From contig JAMZAV010003114.1 in NCBI GenBank assembly GCA_024449915.1, forward strand, positions 62,001 through 126,000: a stretch of DNA of 64,000 nt, given 5' to 3'. Positions 50,260 through 61,900 of this stretch are shown one piece after another. The notes below the pieces were generated by a model that worked only from the letters and a program-made list of their open reading frames with translations, was not told the DNA's origin and did not search any database. The translations under genes were made by a program, and so were the position numbers. Positions within the stretch are counted from its first letter, which is position 1; the number at the start of each line of letters is the position of its first letter. This DNA is from Sweltsa coloradensis (lineage: Eukaryota > Arthropoda > Insecta > Plecoptera > Chloroperlidae).

Positions 50260-51720
50260 TTAGAGAAAGGGTTAGAGATAGGAAGGGTGGAAACTGGAAA
50301 GTCACATAACAGCACAACCAGTGAGGAGTAGGCCTACATATACATAAATACAACACTACAATATAAAGTTGAGGTACAGGTCACTCATAGGTTGTAGGAA
50401 TAGTGGAATTGTATTAGGGTTTATTTACAGTCAAGAATCAGAATCAATTGTAAAAAATCAACATTTATTTTTCTAAATCTGAGCCAGCAAGTTTAAAAAT
50501 TGTAAACTATTACAGAGCTGGTTTAATGTATCCATTTGAAAATGCTATAGCTATAAAGCAGAATAAACTGTAGGTAATTGTAGACTTAAATTTTGTAAAA
50601 TCAAAGTTTTACTAACAAAGGAACCACGTTCATGAGTACGTATTGTATGTATATTGTATACCCTTGTTAAATCAAATTAATATTTACTATTCAGTTCAAA
50701 GAACCTAGTAAAGTACTTAAAGACAATAGTCCCTAAAGAAGATTTGGGCTTAATGTTAATTTTCTTTTATTGACATTTTTTAATTTCAAACTCAGAGCTA
50801 CTGTAATTTTTTTTATTTTTATAATTCAAACCAGGGTTTAAAATTGAAGAGAGATTCTGTATTTATTGGTACTTACATCTTCAAGTGAATCTTGTCCATT
50901 GTTGGTAATTGTGCTCGTTGCTTTGTATCTGCAACGGGGCTTCAGTCAAACTCTATCAAGATGTTTACTGCGAGGACATTTTCACGTTGAATCAAGTGTT
51001 GGCACTCGGCACGCTTGTCTTGAGAACAATACTATTTCTAACTTGCTGCAACGTTTGTTGATAGCATGTTATTACGACTAGGCCGCTTCTCATACTCTCG
51101 TTGATCGACGAGCTAATTCGAAAAATTAAAATCATAGCTGCCTAATGGCTTGATTTACACGAATAATTTGACGGTCTCCTGAAAGTTTCATGGAAATCGA
51201 AGTACTATACGTTAGTCTGGCAGAGTGCTAACAAACAAATAAATTGTACAAAAATTGAGAAATACATATATTTCCATGATTCTACCCAAATTCATAGCAT
51301 ATCCAAGTTCAAATGTGTTGAAAGTCCAGACACAAAATTGTAAGCTACTAAAAATAAAAAAATAATCATAAAAGTACAATTTTGATTAGAGATATTTCTT
51401 CGATTGTGCCCCAAAATGTGGCAGTTCTAAGTTCAAACATTTTTGAAGGTCCAATGAAAATTTCATCAAGATTGGCGCATCAACGAGGGAGCAAACAAAC
51501 CGACAAAAAAAATTGAGCTATTTTTGTCAGGGTTGCCGATATGAAGTTTTCACTGCGCTCATCCAACAAGAGCACGCAATTATTTCAGGATTCTGTTCCA
51601 TCATTGTTTTTGTTTGCCATGGCACATTCAGCCAATCAAAAATGTGCTCTTTAATCTTCATCCATCTAAGTCTTTTCCTAAACTCAAAGAAGAACCCGGG
51701 CAGTTGGCAGTTCTACTTTC
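50260..51720. other. Intergenic stretch without recognised features
   Basis: AT-rich, with no supportable exon. Short frames at 50,866-51,081 and 51,513-51,752 resemble nothing I know. Confidence 0.35.
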
Positions 51721-51725
51721 TTTGT

Positions 51726-52113
51726 GTGGCTCATCATTGGTCTTATTGTTAGAGGCTCTGCTTCTAATGTAAAAGGTCCATGGGTTGATTCCCACTTAAG
51801 GTGCGGTGTGGACTTAAATCCATCATTCCAGACTTAGGAATTTGTAAATTGTGACTTTGGAGCCGTCCTAAACGAGGCACAGAATAAATTCCAAAGTTCT
51901 CCTGAATTAGCCTTGTTGATTCTGACGCTGTCTGCCGGCTTGATTGATCGGCGTTTCCTACTTAAATATGCTAGTCTTTAGTTGGTCAAAGTTCGCTAGT
52001 CGATGGTGTCGGGGCCTACACGATCGGCTTTAAATTTAATGTCCCCCGATGAAAACTTGTTATTTATTATGTCGGCCAAGACTCTAGTACGAATCTATAT
52101 ATTTATTTATTTG
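51726..52113 (+). mobile_element. SINE with tRNA-Pro-like head, second full copy
   Basis: TGGCTCATCATTGGTCTTAT, B box GGGTTGATTCCC, GACTTTGGAGCCGTCC, GCCTTGTTGATTCTG, and a TTTATTTATTT tail match the 22,651 copy in order, with more divergence. It ends about 240 bp below the nucleobindin stop. Confidence 0.72.
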
Positions 52114-52351
52114 GACATTGAATCCTCTTCAAGACAATTAGGCAAGAGTAAGACAGTAAATATTACTTGTTGTACCCTGTAGATTACCACTACAGCTAAA
52201 TGTCCTCACGAAGTTTGACTATTGATACCATCAAATTGAAGGTCTTGTTGATGTAAACTTGTGCTATAAATGATTGTAAATGCTTTATATTCGTAGTCAA
52301 CTCTCATAACTACCTATGTATCTTCTGGAGTAATATCAAAAGCGCAAGTTT

Positions 52352-52914
52352 TTATAGAGTTTTGACAACAGGCACGGGTTTCTGTTCCCCGCTAGTGTGC
52401 ACCTCGTTGACTGGGGGAACCTGCGGAGGGTGTTGCAAGATGGGAATAGAGTTACTGTCTACACCGTGATGTTGTTGGACGATCGCTTGAGCTTGCTGCT
52501 GGTGGTGCTCTGGTGGAGATTGCTTGGGTGGAGCCTGGTCAGCATTCACAGGTGGAACTTGGTTGGAATTAAATTGACCTTGTCCTTGAGCAACTTGTCC
52601 AGGGTGTACTTGACCTTGAGCTCCTTGGCCAGGGTGTACTTGACCTTGAGCACTTGTCCAGGGTGCATTTGACCTTGCGCTGCTTGTCCAGGGTGCATTT
52701 GTCCTTGAGCAACTTGTCCAGGGTGCATTTGACCTTGCGCTGCTTGTCCAGGGTGCATTTGTCCTTGCCCTCCTTGTCCAGGGTGCATTTGTCCTTGAGG
52801 TATTTGTCCAGGGTGGAACTGACCTTGTGGCACTTGATTTGGGTGGTACTGCCCCTGAGGCATTTGATTTGGATGATACTGTGGCACTTGGCCAGGGTGA
52901 TTCTGCCCTTGGAA
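52352..52914 (-). CDS. NUCB: NUCB last exon, HPGQ repeats, frameshift near 52,652
   Basis: Acceptor TTTTGTTACAG. It encodes tandem 10-residue units of the form QGQMHPGQVA. After about a dozen units the frame as written shifts at 52,651-52,653, where GTTGCT is GTGCT, and stops at 52,546-52,548. The frame that carries on the repeat pattern stays open to TAA at 52,354-52,352 and ends PVPVVKTL. The 1-base gap within a repeat suggests an assembly error or a true truncating allele. Confidence 0.85.
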
Positions 52915-55900
52915 CTGTAACAAAATAAAATAATGTTAAGCAAAGTCAAATCACTACGGTAGGCTGGGCCATGAAAGCATTGGTTGCTCAATGCACTATA
53001 ATAATTTGTAAGGTAGGACTGACAAGAAATGTGCAGTGTAATGAACAGTTAGTTGTATCAGTGTAATACTATAGCCTTGAGGATCAAACAAGGCATGTGT
53101 GCAATGTTTGAAATTACGACCGTAACACAGTTGATTAGTGATTCATGGCATAGCGATTCACATTGTTTGCTTATTAGGTCATTACACATTAGCTTTCCCG
53201 TTAAGACAGGCCTCCTTTTCATTATCGTTTTGCTAGGTGGAAAGGCATTTTGATAAGACTTGAGCATCTCATCATGTGCTCTCTATTCTGCTCTTTGCTC
53301 ACACAGAGACTGCAAGAATTGCTATTGGTTGAGGTAGTGAAAAATTGTGGTCCATTTAATTACCTAAAGTGTAATATTGTTGACAAATTAGGCCTATATC
53401 ATTCAGAGATGGAAAAACCACATTTTGAAAACGCGAATTAATGAACGCAATTGTATGAAACGGGTAAAAACGCGAATTAACTTGCAGGATTAACCCATTT
53501 AGTGCGCAAAATGCGGGGTGGTGGTGGAGGTGCCGGTCCAGACCAAAAATTACGCGTGTGGCATCCGATACAGTAAACATTAAACAGACAATGCAACATC
53601 GTTCCGCGATGTCTTGGGTTCCACGGAAATAGACCGCCAAAATAGTGGCGCGTACAAACATATATTTTTGTTGGGAATCAATTCTGTGTTGATTCTTAGG
53701 TCACAATGATCAAATCTAACTTTTTGGAATCGATGTCATCCCTACTTATGGGGCTCCTTTCTTCTTCTTCTTTTCTTTGGATTTTTTAGTAAGGTTAGTG
53801 AAACTTTTTGTGCAATTGCAAAAAAACACAAAATTTGGGTTTTTATGTCACCATTACTCATTAGCTCTAGCTATCAGTGATTCCTGGCTGTGAATATAGG
53901 CCGCATCTAAATAAAAAATATCACTTTAAAAAAGAGGGGTGTGGCCATTATGGGAAGCCATTTGTTAACACATAGTATTTGGATGAGCGTAGCGAGCGAA
54001 GCGAAGATTCCATTCTACTACACTGAAGTAAAAAATCCGGAATGTTTTTCTTTTTTTTTCCCTTTTGTATTTTTGTCTGTTACTTAACACGATTCCGGCT
54101 AAACCGATACCTCAATTGCGATGACATTTTCTGGAGGCCTTTGAAATCTCTGAACTTAGAAATGCCACGTTTTTGAGCGCAATCGAAAAATTATTTCTCA
54201 TGAAAATCGCAATTTTACGATTTTTTTCGATTTTTAAAAACTTCCTTCAGCTTATAACACCTACATACTTTATCCGATTGTAATAATGTTTTCACACAAT
54301 CTTATTTTTTGAATTAATATGTTAGTGTGAAATTTGAGCACAATCGAAAAATTATTTCTTATGAAAATCACAATTTTCCGATTTTTAAAACATTTCTTCG
54401 ACTTATAACACCTACATGCTTTATCTGATTGTAATGATTTTTTCACAGAACCTTAATTTTATGAATTAACCCATTGAGCCAGGAGTTGATTTTGCTTTTT
54501 TTACCCCTACGGAAGTAGTTAAAATGGGGGAAAAATGGTTAAAAATGAACATTCTAGACAACATCTTTGCTATAGAACCCTTGTATGTAATTTTTGTAAG
54601 TAAGGCCACACATACAGTCTCTACATACATGTACTATGTAGAACAACAAAAAATATACAAAAAATATTTCAGTAGGGCATACAGAAGGCTTATCCTAGGG
54701 TCAATCCAAATAATACCGTATTGTTCCGAATATAGCGCGATGTTTTTTTTCCGAAAATACAATCTCAAAAACAGCACTCGCGTTATTTCCGCGCGCTTGC
54801 ATTTGAAATAGCGCCTGAACATAGGCCACGCCTCTATACAACTCCCGCGCATAGTCTGCTGCGCTTCGCCCCGCCCACCCACTCGAAGCCACTGAACTCG
54901 GCCGAACCTTGGGCGAAACTGTCTGCTAGTCGTCAGAATCCTTGGCCGTGATCACATTTTGTTCGTCGGGGTTGTCTATCTACGTTGCTAAGAGTCTACG
55001 TAACGTAATAATGAGTGATGAAGGAGAAGATGAAATGGCTCAAGATGAACAAATGAAGACTGCTGATCGCGTGGAAAAGAAAGGTTCCTCTGCCTTACAA
55101 ATCAGCAAGGGATTGCAAAGGAGCTAGGCCTAGGCCTACGACCATAGATACTAGGGCCTAGTATAACCCCCCCCCCCCCCCCCCCCCCCCACGACGTAAA
55201 CATTGAAGACCAGGAATCAGACTGGTGAACTGTGGTTGACATGTGAGCTTGTGCTTGGCCCTACCCTGTAAAAACCATAGGCCTAGGCCCTAACATTGTT
55301 CAAAATGTTTTGTTGTAAGTGTTTCATGTACATTTTAATTTTCTTTGATTTTTTTCTTTTTTCTTGAAATGATTCTGAAAAATTGGGGGTCGTGTTATAT
55401 TCGAGGTCGTGCTTTATTCGGAACAATACGGTATTAAAAAATTATTATTCCTTTATTTGCTTATTTCTTAGAAATGTTTGCTATTGCTATGGCATAACAA
55501 TGTTCACAATGAAATCAATAATGTAAAAAAAATAATTAAAAAATGTAGGGCCTACTATATATCAACAATAATACAAAAATAAATTATGTATGGCCCACAA
55601 AAGGCTTTTTGTAGAGTAAATGTAAATAAAATAAATAATTCTTGATCATTTGCTCATTTTCTATGAAAGTTTGCTGTTACTATGGAATAATAATGCACAA
55701 AATGAAATCAACAATGAGAACATTAGCTAGTGAGCAAACAGGGGCATTAGCAAGGACACTTTGGACAGTCTCTCAGTACTTGAACTTCGAATGGTATGCC
55801 TTGAAACAATCTTCCAGATGAAGAGGAACTTGGCACTTTTCACACAGAATCCGAACCTCTGACCTCTTGCCTTTTTGCCTTTTCACACTTTGAAAGGGCC

Positions 55901-58900
55901 TCGACGGAAACTGCTTCTTTGGTGTGGGTGGTATATGAACCGGAAAATGCCCCCAGAACTTTCCCTGCAGCCTCAATGGATTGTCTTGGATTGGAGCGCG
56001 CCCGGGACTAGGTAATTCTATTCGGAAGTTCAGCTTGCTCCAGAATCTGTCTTGCTAAACTTAGTCTATACTCAGTGAAGTGCATCTTCTTCTTGTCTAT
56101 CTTCTGGTACAAACAGAAAGAGTTGAAGAATGTTATTCCATTAGTTTTAAAGAAGATTTTTTGTAGGCCTCGACAGTTTCTACGCATGATGGGAAATGAC
56201 GCAAGAACTTGATCTTGACGATCGACTCCTCCCATCCCTTTGTTGTATCTATGAAATTTAGGCTTGATTATTCCTCTTCCCCTCCGCCCTTCTTCCTTTT
56301 CAATTTTTTGCTACTTGCATGTCTATGTCAGCATGCAAAGTGGAAAGCACATGAACATTTTCTTGTCTTTCCACTTTACAGCAAGAATTATTCCCCACTC
56401 CGGCTAAACCGCTTGTCCCTTTATAAATTTCATGGTTTTGAAATCTGCAGGCATTTGGGTTCCTGTCCACCTCACCCGTTCCTAAGGGATGTGTGCCATT
56501 GTCTAACAGGGCCTTGTACAGTGAGGGGAACTGTACCAGTTGTCGAGATAAAAATACATGGCCAAGATAAACAGTGGTTGCATTAGGTCCATAACCACTG
56601 CCCCTTTCAGGGAAAATCAGCCCCCTTTGTCCTGCCCAGTGTAGATTTTGTAACTGACACAAGTACCTCCACTTTACTCCCACACGTTTATAGAATTTTA
56701 CACCAGAACCTGGTGTTTTTGGTTGTATTGAATAAAACCCAGACGTGCTCTACATTTCATGTCTTTCATCGAGGCTAAAACCCTCTCTGGATCGTCATTT
56801 TCAAAAACTTTGTGTCGAGGTAGGACACAAATGGCCTGATTTTTTTTAAAATTTTTCACCTTTTCCATAAATTCTCTGAAAATGAAGGAAACCGTGAAAT
56901 CAACGAGGGAAACCCCTCGTACATCATAGTTTTGGAAAAGAAAGGTGTCTCAATCATATGTTGTTTTAACCAGTACAACTTTATTGATGGCTTTTTTATC
57001 TGTCCCATCAAAATGTACAGTGAAAAGTAGGCCTGAAGTTCACTGATTGTAACTGTCGTCAGTTTTCAGTTTTTTCCGAGTTGCTAACCCTAGCTGCTGC
57101 ACAGCATAATCATTCGTCTCCACGCAAATCATGTTCCAAAATTCGTCGCCGATAAATTCTGAGAAAACGTCATACTCGGAGGGACTGTCACCGAGCCTAC
57201 GACTTGAAATAGGATTTATTCCCGGAATGCCGCAGAAATTTATCACTTTTGGTTCGTTAGGCCTATGTCTCCAACTTATATTTGGCCTGTCAGCTCTAGA
57301 GCTAGGCCTAACCCTACCTGCATCGCCCTGTCCCACTTGGTCATCTTCTTCAGAATCACTCTCATCTTCTTCCGCGTCATTTTTATCACTAGAAAACGAA
57401 CCACTAGCACTTCCAGAATCACTAAAATCACTAAACTCTCCTTCAGAATCGCTATCTAATAAAATACGATCAACTAAATCACAACTCAACTTCTTACGTT
57501 TAGCCATGTTTACGAGGGAAAAAGTGACAGCTGAGAAGCCTATTCTGTCAAGGCAGTGTGGCCGTCACCTTTTTTTCAATCCGTCTCTAAAATGGCCGTG
57601 TTCGAGAACCTATCGGTAAAAAAGACTGCACCATGTCGGTAACAGATTCAGCATCATGTAGTGCTGCTACCTGGGAAAGATTGCCTGAACTACGGCGGTT
57701 TGGCGCAAAATATTTAAGCGCGGAATGACGGACGGAACGGATACGGAACCGTTCCGTATGTCGGCATCCGGGCCAGGCTCGCATTTCCGGAACCGTTCCG
57801 TATTCATGGCGCAATGGGTAAATATATTGATGTGAAATTTGAGCGCAATCGAAAGATAATTTCTCATGCAAATCGCAATTTTACTCTTTTTTTTCTTATT
57901 TTACATTTCTTCAACTTATAACACCTAGGCTGGGTGTGCGTGTCTCAACATGAAGTGTCCCTGTGTTACAGTCTACATGCTTTATCCGATTTTAATGATT
58001 TTTTTACAGAACCTTAATTTTATGAATTAATGTATTGGTGTGAAATTTGAGCGCAATCGAAAAATAATTTCTCATGAAAATCGCAATTTTACCCTTTTTT
58101 CGTCTTAAAAAAATTACGCTCATCCAACAACGCGCCTGAAAAAGCGTTTGCGAAGCTTCCTAGTTAATTTATAACAGAAGCCCATACTCCTTAAACTTTT
58201 GAGTGGTGAAAATAGGGTTGCGGCCATTACTTGATGACGGTGAAGGTGCCTTCCAAGCAAATCATGTCTTCTTTGGAGTCTAAACCATGAAGTAGTTGAA
58301 TAATAGTGCACTATTGTTGTGATATGATGTCACATTAGTTAAGTATCAATATACTAGTAATAGTATGTACTGCACTTGCGTACGATTATCAGTTATCACC
58401 CGACCACATTCACAATAATAATTAATAGTTTAATACCATTACTAAATCAGTTAAATATGCTAATAGGAATAAGTAACTAATAATGATGCTGACAACGCTA
58501 ACATTACGATGGCCATACTCGTTACGCCATCTTGAAATTATTAAAACAGCTGCAAATAAAATACAATACAATTCAATATTTATGGATGCTTACATGCTGC
58601 GGCTGGTTCTGCTGCTGGGGTGCGCCGTGGTGGTAAGCAGGTGGTGGCATGCCATTAGGGTGCGGTGGTATCTAGAGAACAATCAAGTACCAAACAATAG
58701 GCTAGTGTGCAAGCACAACACAAAACAAAACCACACACAACAGTGCTCCATCTAGAGGCTACGTCAGTTTAGGTAACACAATCTGAGATAGCAAAATATT
58801 ATAGTAGTGTTAAACTTACAGGTGAACTGACATAGCCTGTAGTGCAGTGTCACTTTCCGTATTGTACCGAATAAAGGCCGACCTTTTTTCATTATTTTAA

Positions 58901-61900
58901 GTCTCCCAAGCTTTTTACGCGCCAATTTCAAACACCAAGTTACAGCGCCGTGTGACAAGGAAATACGTATAGCTCACCGCTTCTGTCTGGCACTGCGCCA
59001 ATAATACGACAGGCACGGAGGACGCAACGCTATCGGCACGAGTTCCGCGGAAATAAACCGCAGGAATAATGGTGCGTAAAATATAAATATTTCTTAAAAT
59101 AGGCCTATTCCTTTTTTTAAATTTTGATGACCAAAGTTGGGAAGTCGGCCGATTTTCAGAGTCGGACTATATTCGGCATAATACGGTAGTTTAGAAGCAA
59201 AATACAAATACCACAACAAATTCAAGCAGTTATAAAGGGTTAATAACAAACAAAAATTAATGTTTTTGTTGAAAAATTCCTCAAAATCAAAAGAGGCTGT
59301 TTTTTTACTCTTTAAGGCTGATCGAGTCAGTTAATCAATGATTAATTATTTGTATTTGTAAAGAAACGTGCACAAACTCATTCAACACGATGTGCAGTGC
59401 AGTCGTATAAAAAATGGGTCCCTCCAGATATTGCTATCATAATGAAACATTTCTCCCCCTAGGGGAAGTACATTTTTTTAATAGAAGGATATCGTACATA
59501 CGACTAATATTTTTTACAGTTTTGGTACAAATCATTTTGAACAATTTAGCCAGTAGGGACTTAATGAAGTCGATAGGGCTGTGCGAGTCTCGACTTTTCG
59601 AGATTCGAGTGAGATTAAAGTGCTGCTCGAATCTCGCTCGATCTCGAGATCATACTGCTCGGAAAAACGAGTCTCGCTCGATCTCGATCTCAAATTGCTC
59701 GAAAAATCTAGTCTTGAGATATCTCCGTCACGGACCACGGTGGTCGTAATTATGCGGGACCTTGCGTTATGCGACGTGGTAAAGTAATATTTATTCCCCG
59801 ATTTTTGCGTAATAATTTCATATTGCCATGCCACATTGCCGAGAAATCTCTAGGCCTAGATGAGCTAGGCCAATGGCTTTAGGCCTAGGCCCGAGTCCTG
59901 GTTCCATTCCGTGATCGGAGCTTTGATAAACCCGAAGATCGGAGGCCTAGGGCCTACTAACAAATGACGCATAAAATAGGCTTCACTTTAAAACACTTTC
60001 CTCTACAGAACGAAAGCTAGGCTAGGTACTTCTAGCACTAGCATACACCCAATAAATGACAACAAGACATCCATCTACATTTTATTTTAGGCCTAGACGA
60101 AATTTCACAAATTCGTTGCCAACGCGCATGCGTCTGTCGACGCGCACACAGATCGCGCATTTTGACTGGTCACTGGTAGCGCACTCTATCGTGCGAGCTA
60201 CTGAACTGAAGCGTGATTTGTGAAGTTGGCGGTAGAGAGCAGAGAGCACTTTATCGACTCGTTATCGACTCCAACGGAGAAACTACTTTATCGGTTTCTT
60301 ACGACATTCATTAAAGGATCCTTGATTAAAGGGGTATTACACTGAGGCCGCTGTAGGTGTTATTACTTATTATTTTCACTACCAAATTAATGTGATTAAA
60401 CTAATAAAGTTAGAAACAAAAATTATATTTCGTTCAACATGTAGCCTAGGCCTACGCCTAGGACCTCTCTGAGATAGACTAGGGCTAGGCCTACTCCACG
60501 CCTGCCCTAAGCCTAGGCCCCTAAGCACTGAACTGAGAAATGTTTACTTTTTAAATATTATTTTTAAGTAGGCCCTATTTTTACTTTTAAAGCCGCCTAG
60601 GCCTAATTATTTTGTGTATAGGTGATTCTTTCTTTGGGGTCCTAAAACAGGCCTAAGCCGGCTAATTTCAGTGCGCTCGATCGCGCTCGATCTCGCTTGA
60701 TCTCGGATCTCGCTCGAGATTCAAGATTTTTTTCAAATTCTCGCTCGACTTAAAAAAACCCTGCTCGCACAGCCCTAGAAGTCGACATTAAAAAGTATCT
60801 CATCCGTGACCGTAGAAACGCCACATTATAAACGAAACCCAAGCCCTTGGATCTAAGCTAGCGTCAACTAACCAGCCCTTGAGCAATCATCCTCTGAACG
60901 TCGGCCTGCCTCCTCCTCTCAAACTCTTCGTATTCCTGCTGAGTGTAGATCTCTTGTTGGTCAATGCCATCCCAGCCTTCGTCCTTCTCGAACTCGGGCT
61001 TCTGAGTCTGCGCCAAGAACTCCTTGTAACTGAAGGAAAGAAAGTAAATTACCTACATTAGCCATGCCCAGCTGCATTGGGGGGGAGGACATCTTATGCG
61101 TTACTGATTGGATGGATTTATAGGACAGGGCTTCCATTTTAATGAATTTTATTTTACCTGATTTTACAAAAAAGAGTGCAAAATGGATCAACAGAAATTG
61201 TAGTCATTTTACGAATATTTAAACAATTATATTTCATGCTCTTTTCGAAAATTTGAACCTTAGCGAGCTAATTGTGTGGATTTCGATAGTGTGCCAAGTC
61301 TTGCAGTAAGAAACTAACATTGAGCATCAAAAGTCAGTCATTTTAGTCATTTTAAATACCGGTACTGAGAATTGTGTCTATAGACCTAATGCTGTGAAGG
61401 TAACAAAGAAGGCAAGATATGGAGGCAATAAATTTATTTTGCTTTGTTGTTAATCAAGATTGGGTTAAGTTATGTTATGTTGTGGTATTGACATTTTATC
61501 ATAAACGTGATTTACCACGAGAAAACACAAATTTATACATACATATTATTGGAAAAAAATAAACTTTGAAGTTCAAAAATGTTCTTTATGTAAACAAGGG
61601 GTGGGCTTAGATTAAAATCTTGTTGCATTCACTTAGCCATATCGGATATACATAACTATAAGGCTAGAAACATATGATTGTATAACGATAAAGAAAGACT
61701 TTCATGGATATTTGCGATACTATTTTACTTCCTACCAACAGGATTTAATCAGGTTTTTGGTGTCAACTCTGCGCTAGGAAAATTAGGCAACACTCTCCAA
61801 TTGGGTTCACGGAAGAGCAAGAGGTTTTAAGGCAAGCTTTGCATGCCTAAGTTTAAATTACTAGAAAGTAATGAATCACCTAATGAGTCCATCTCTATTA

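Larger units (their letters stand above)
54470..57818 (-). mobile_element. piggyBac transposon, degenerate
   Basis: Ends CCCATTGAGCCAGGA and, inverted, CCCATTGCGCCATGA (two mismatches), inserted at TTAA (54,466-54,469); the right-hand copy reads TAAA. CCC/GGG termini at TTAA are diagnostic of piggyBac. The right subterminal region holds two GGAACCGTTCCGTAT palindromes. A broken transposase lies on the minus strand, and a second element is nested at 54,714-55,433. Confidence 0.88.
53981..58163 (+). mobile_element. Helitron-like element interrupted by a piggyBac
   Basis: GGATGAGCGTAGC at 53,981 is mirrored by TACGCTCATCC at 58,115-58,125. The 3' end is an AACGC...GCGTT hairpin followed by CTAG at 58,160-58,163. 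The same ~161-bp repeat units as at 1-708 occupy 54,170-54,469 and 57,819-58,110. The piggyBac at 54,470-57,818 splits one unit between GAATTAA and TATATT. Confidence 0.6.

Noticed and set aside
59414..59834. Overlapping frames on both strands with Ser/Arg/Glu repeats
   Set aside because: They read through the CTCGATCTCG subterminal repeats of the hAT element at 59,574-60,777.
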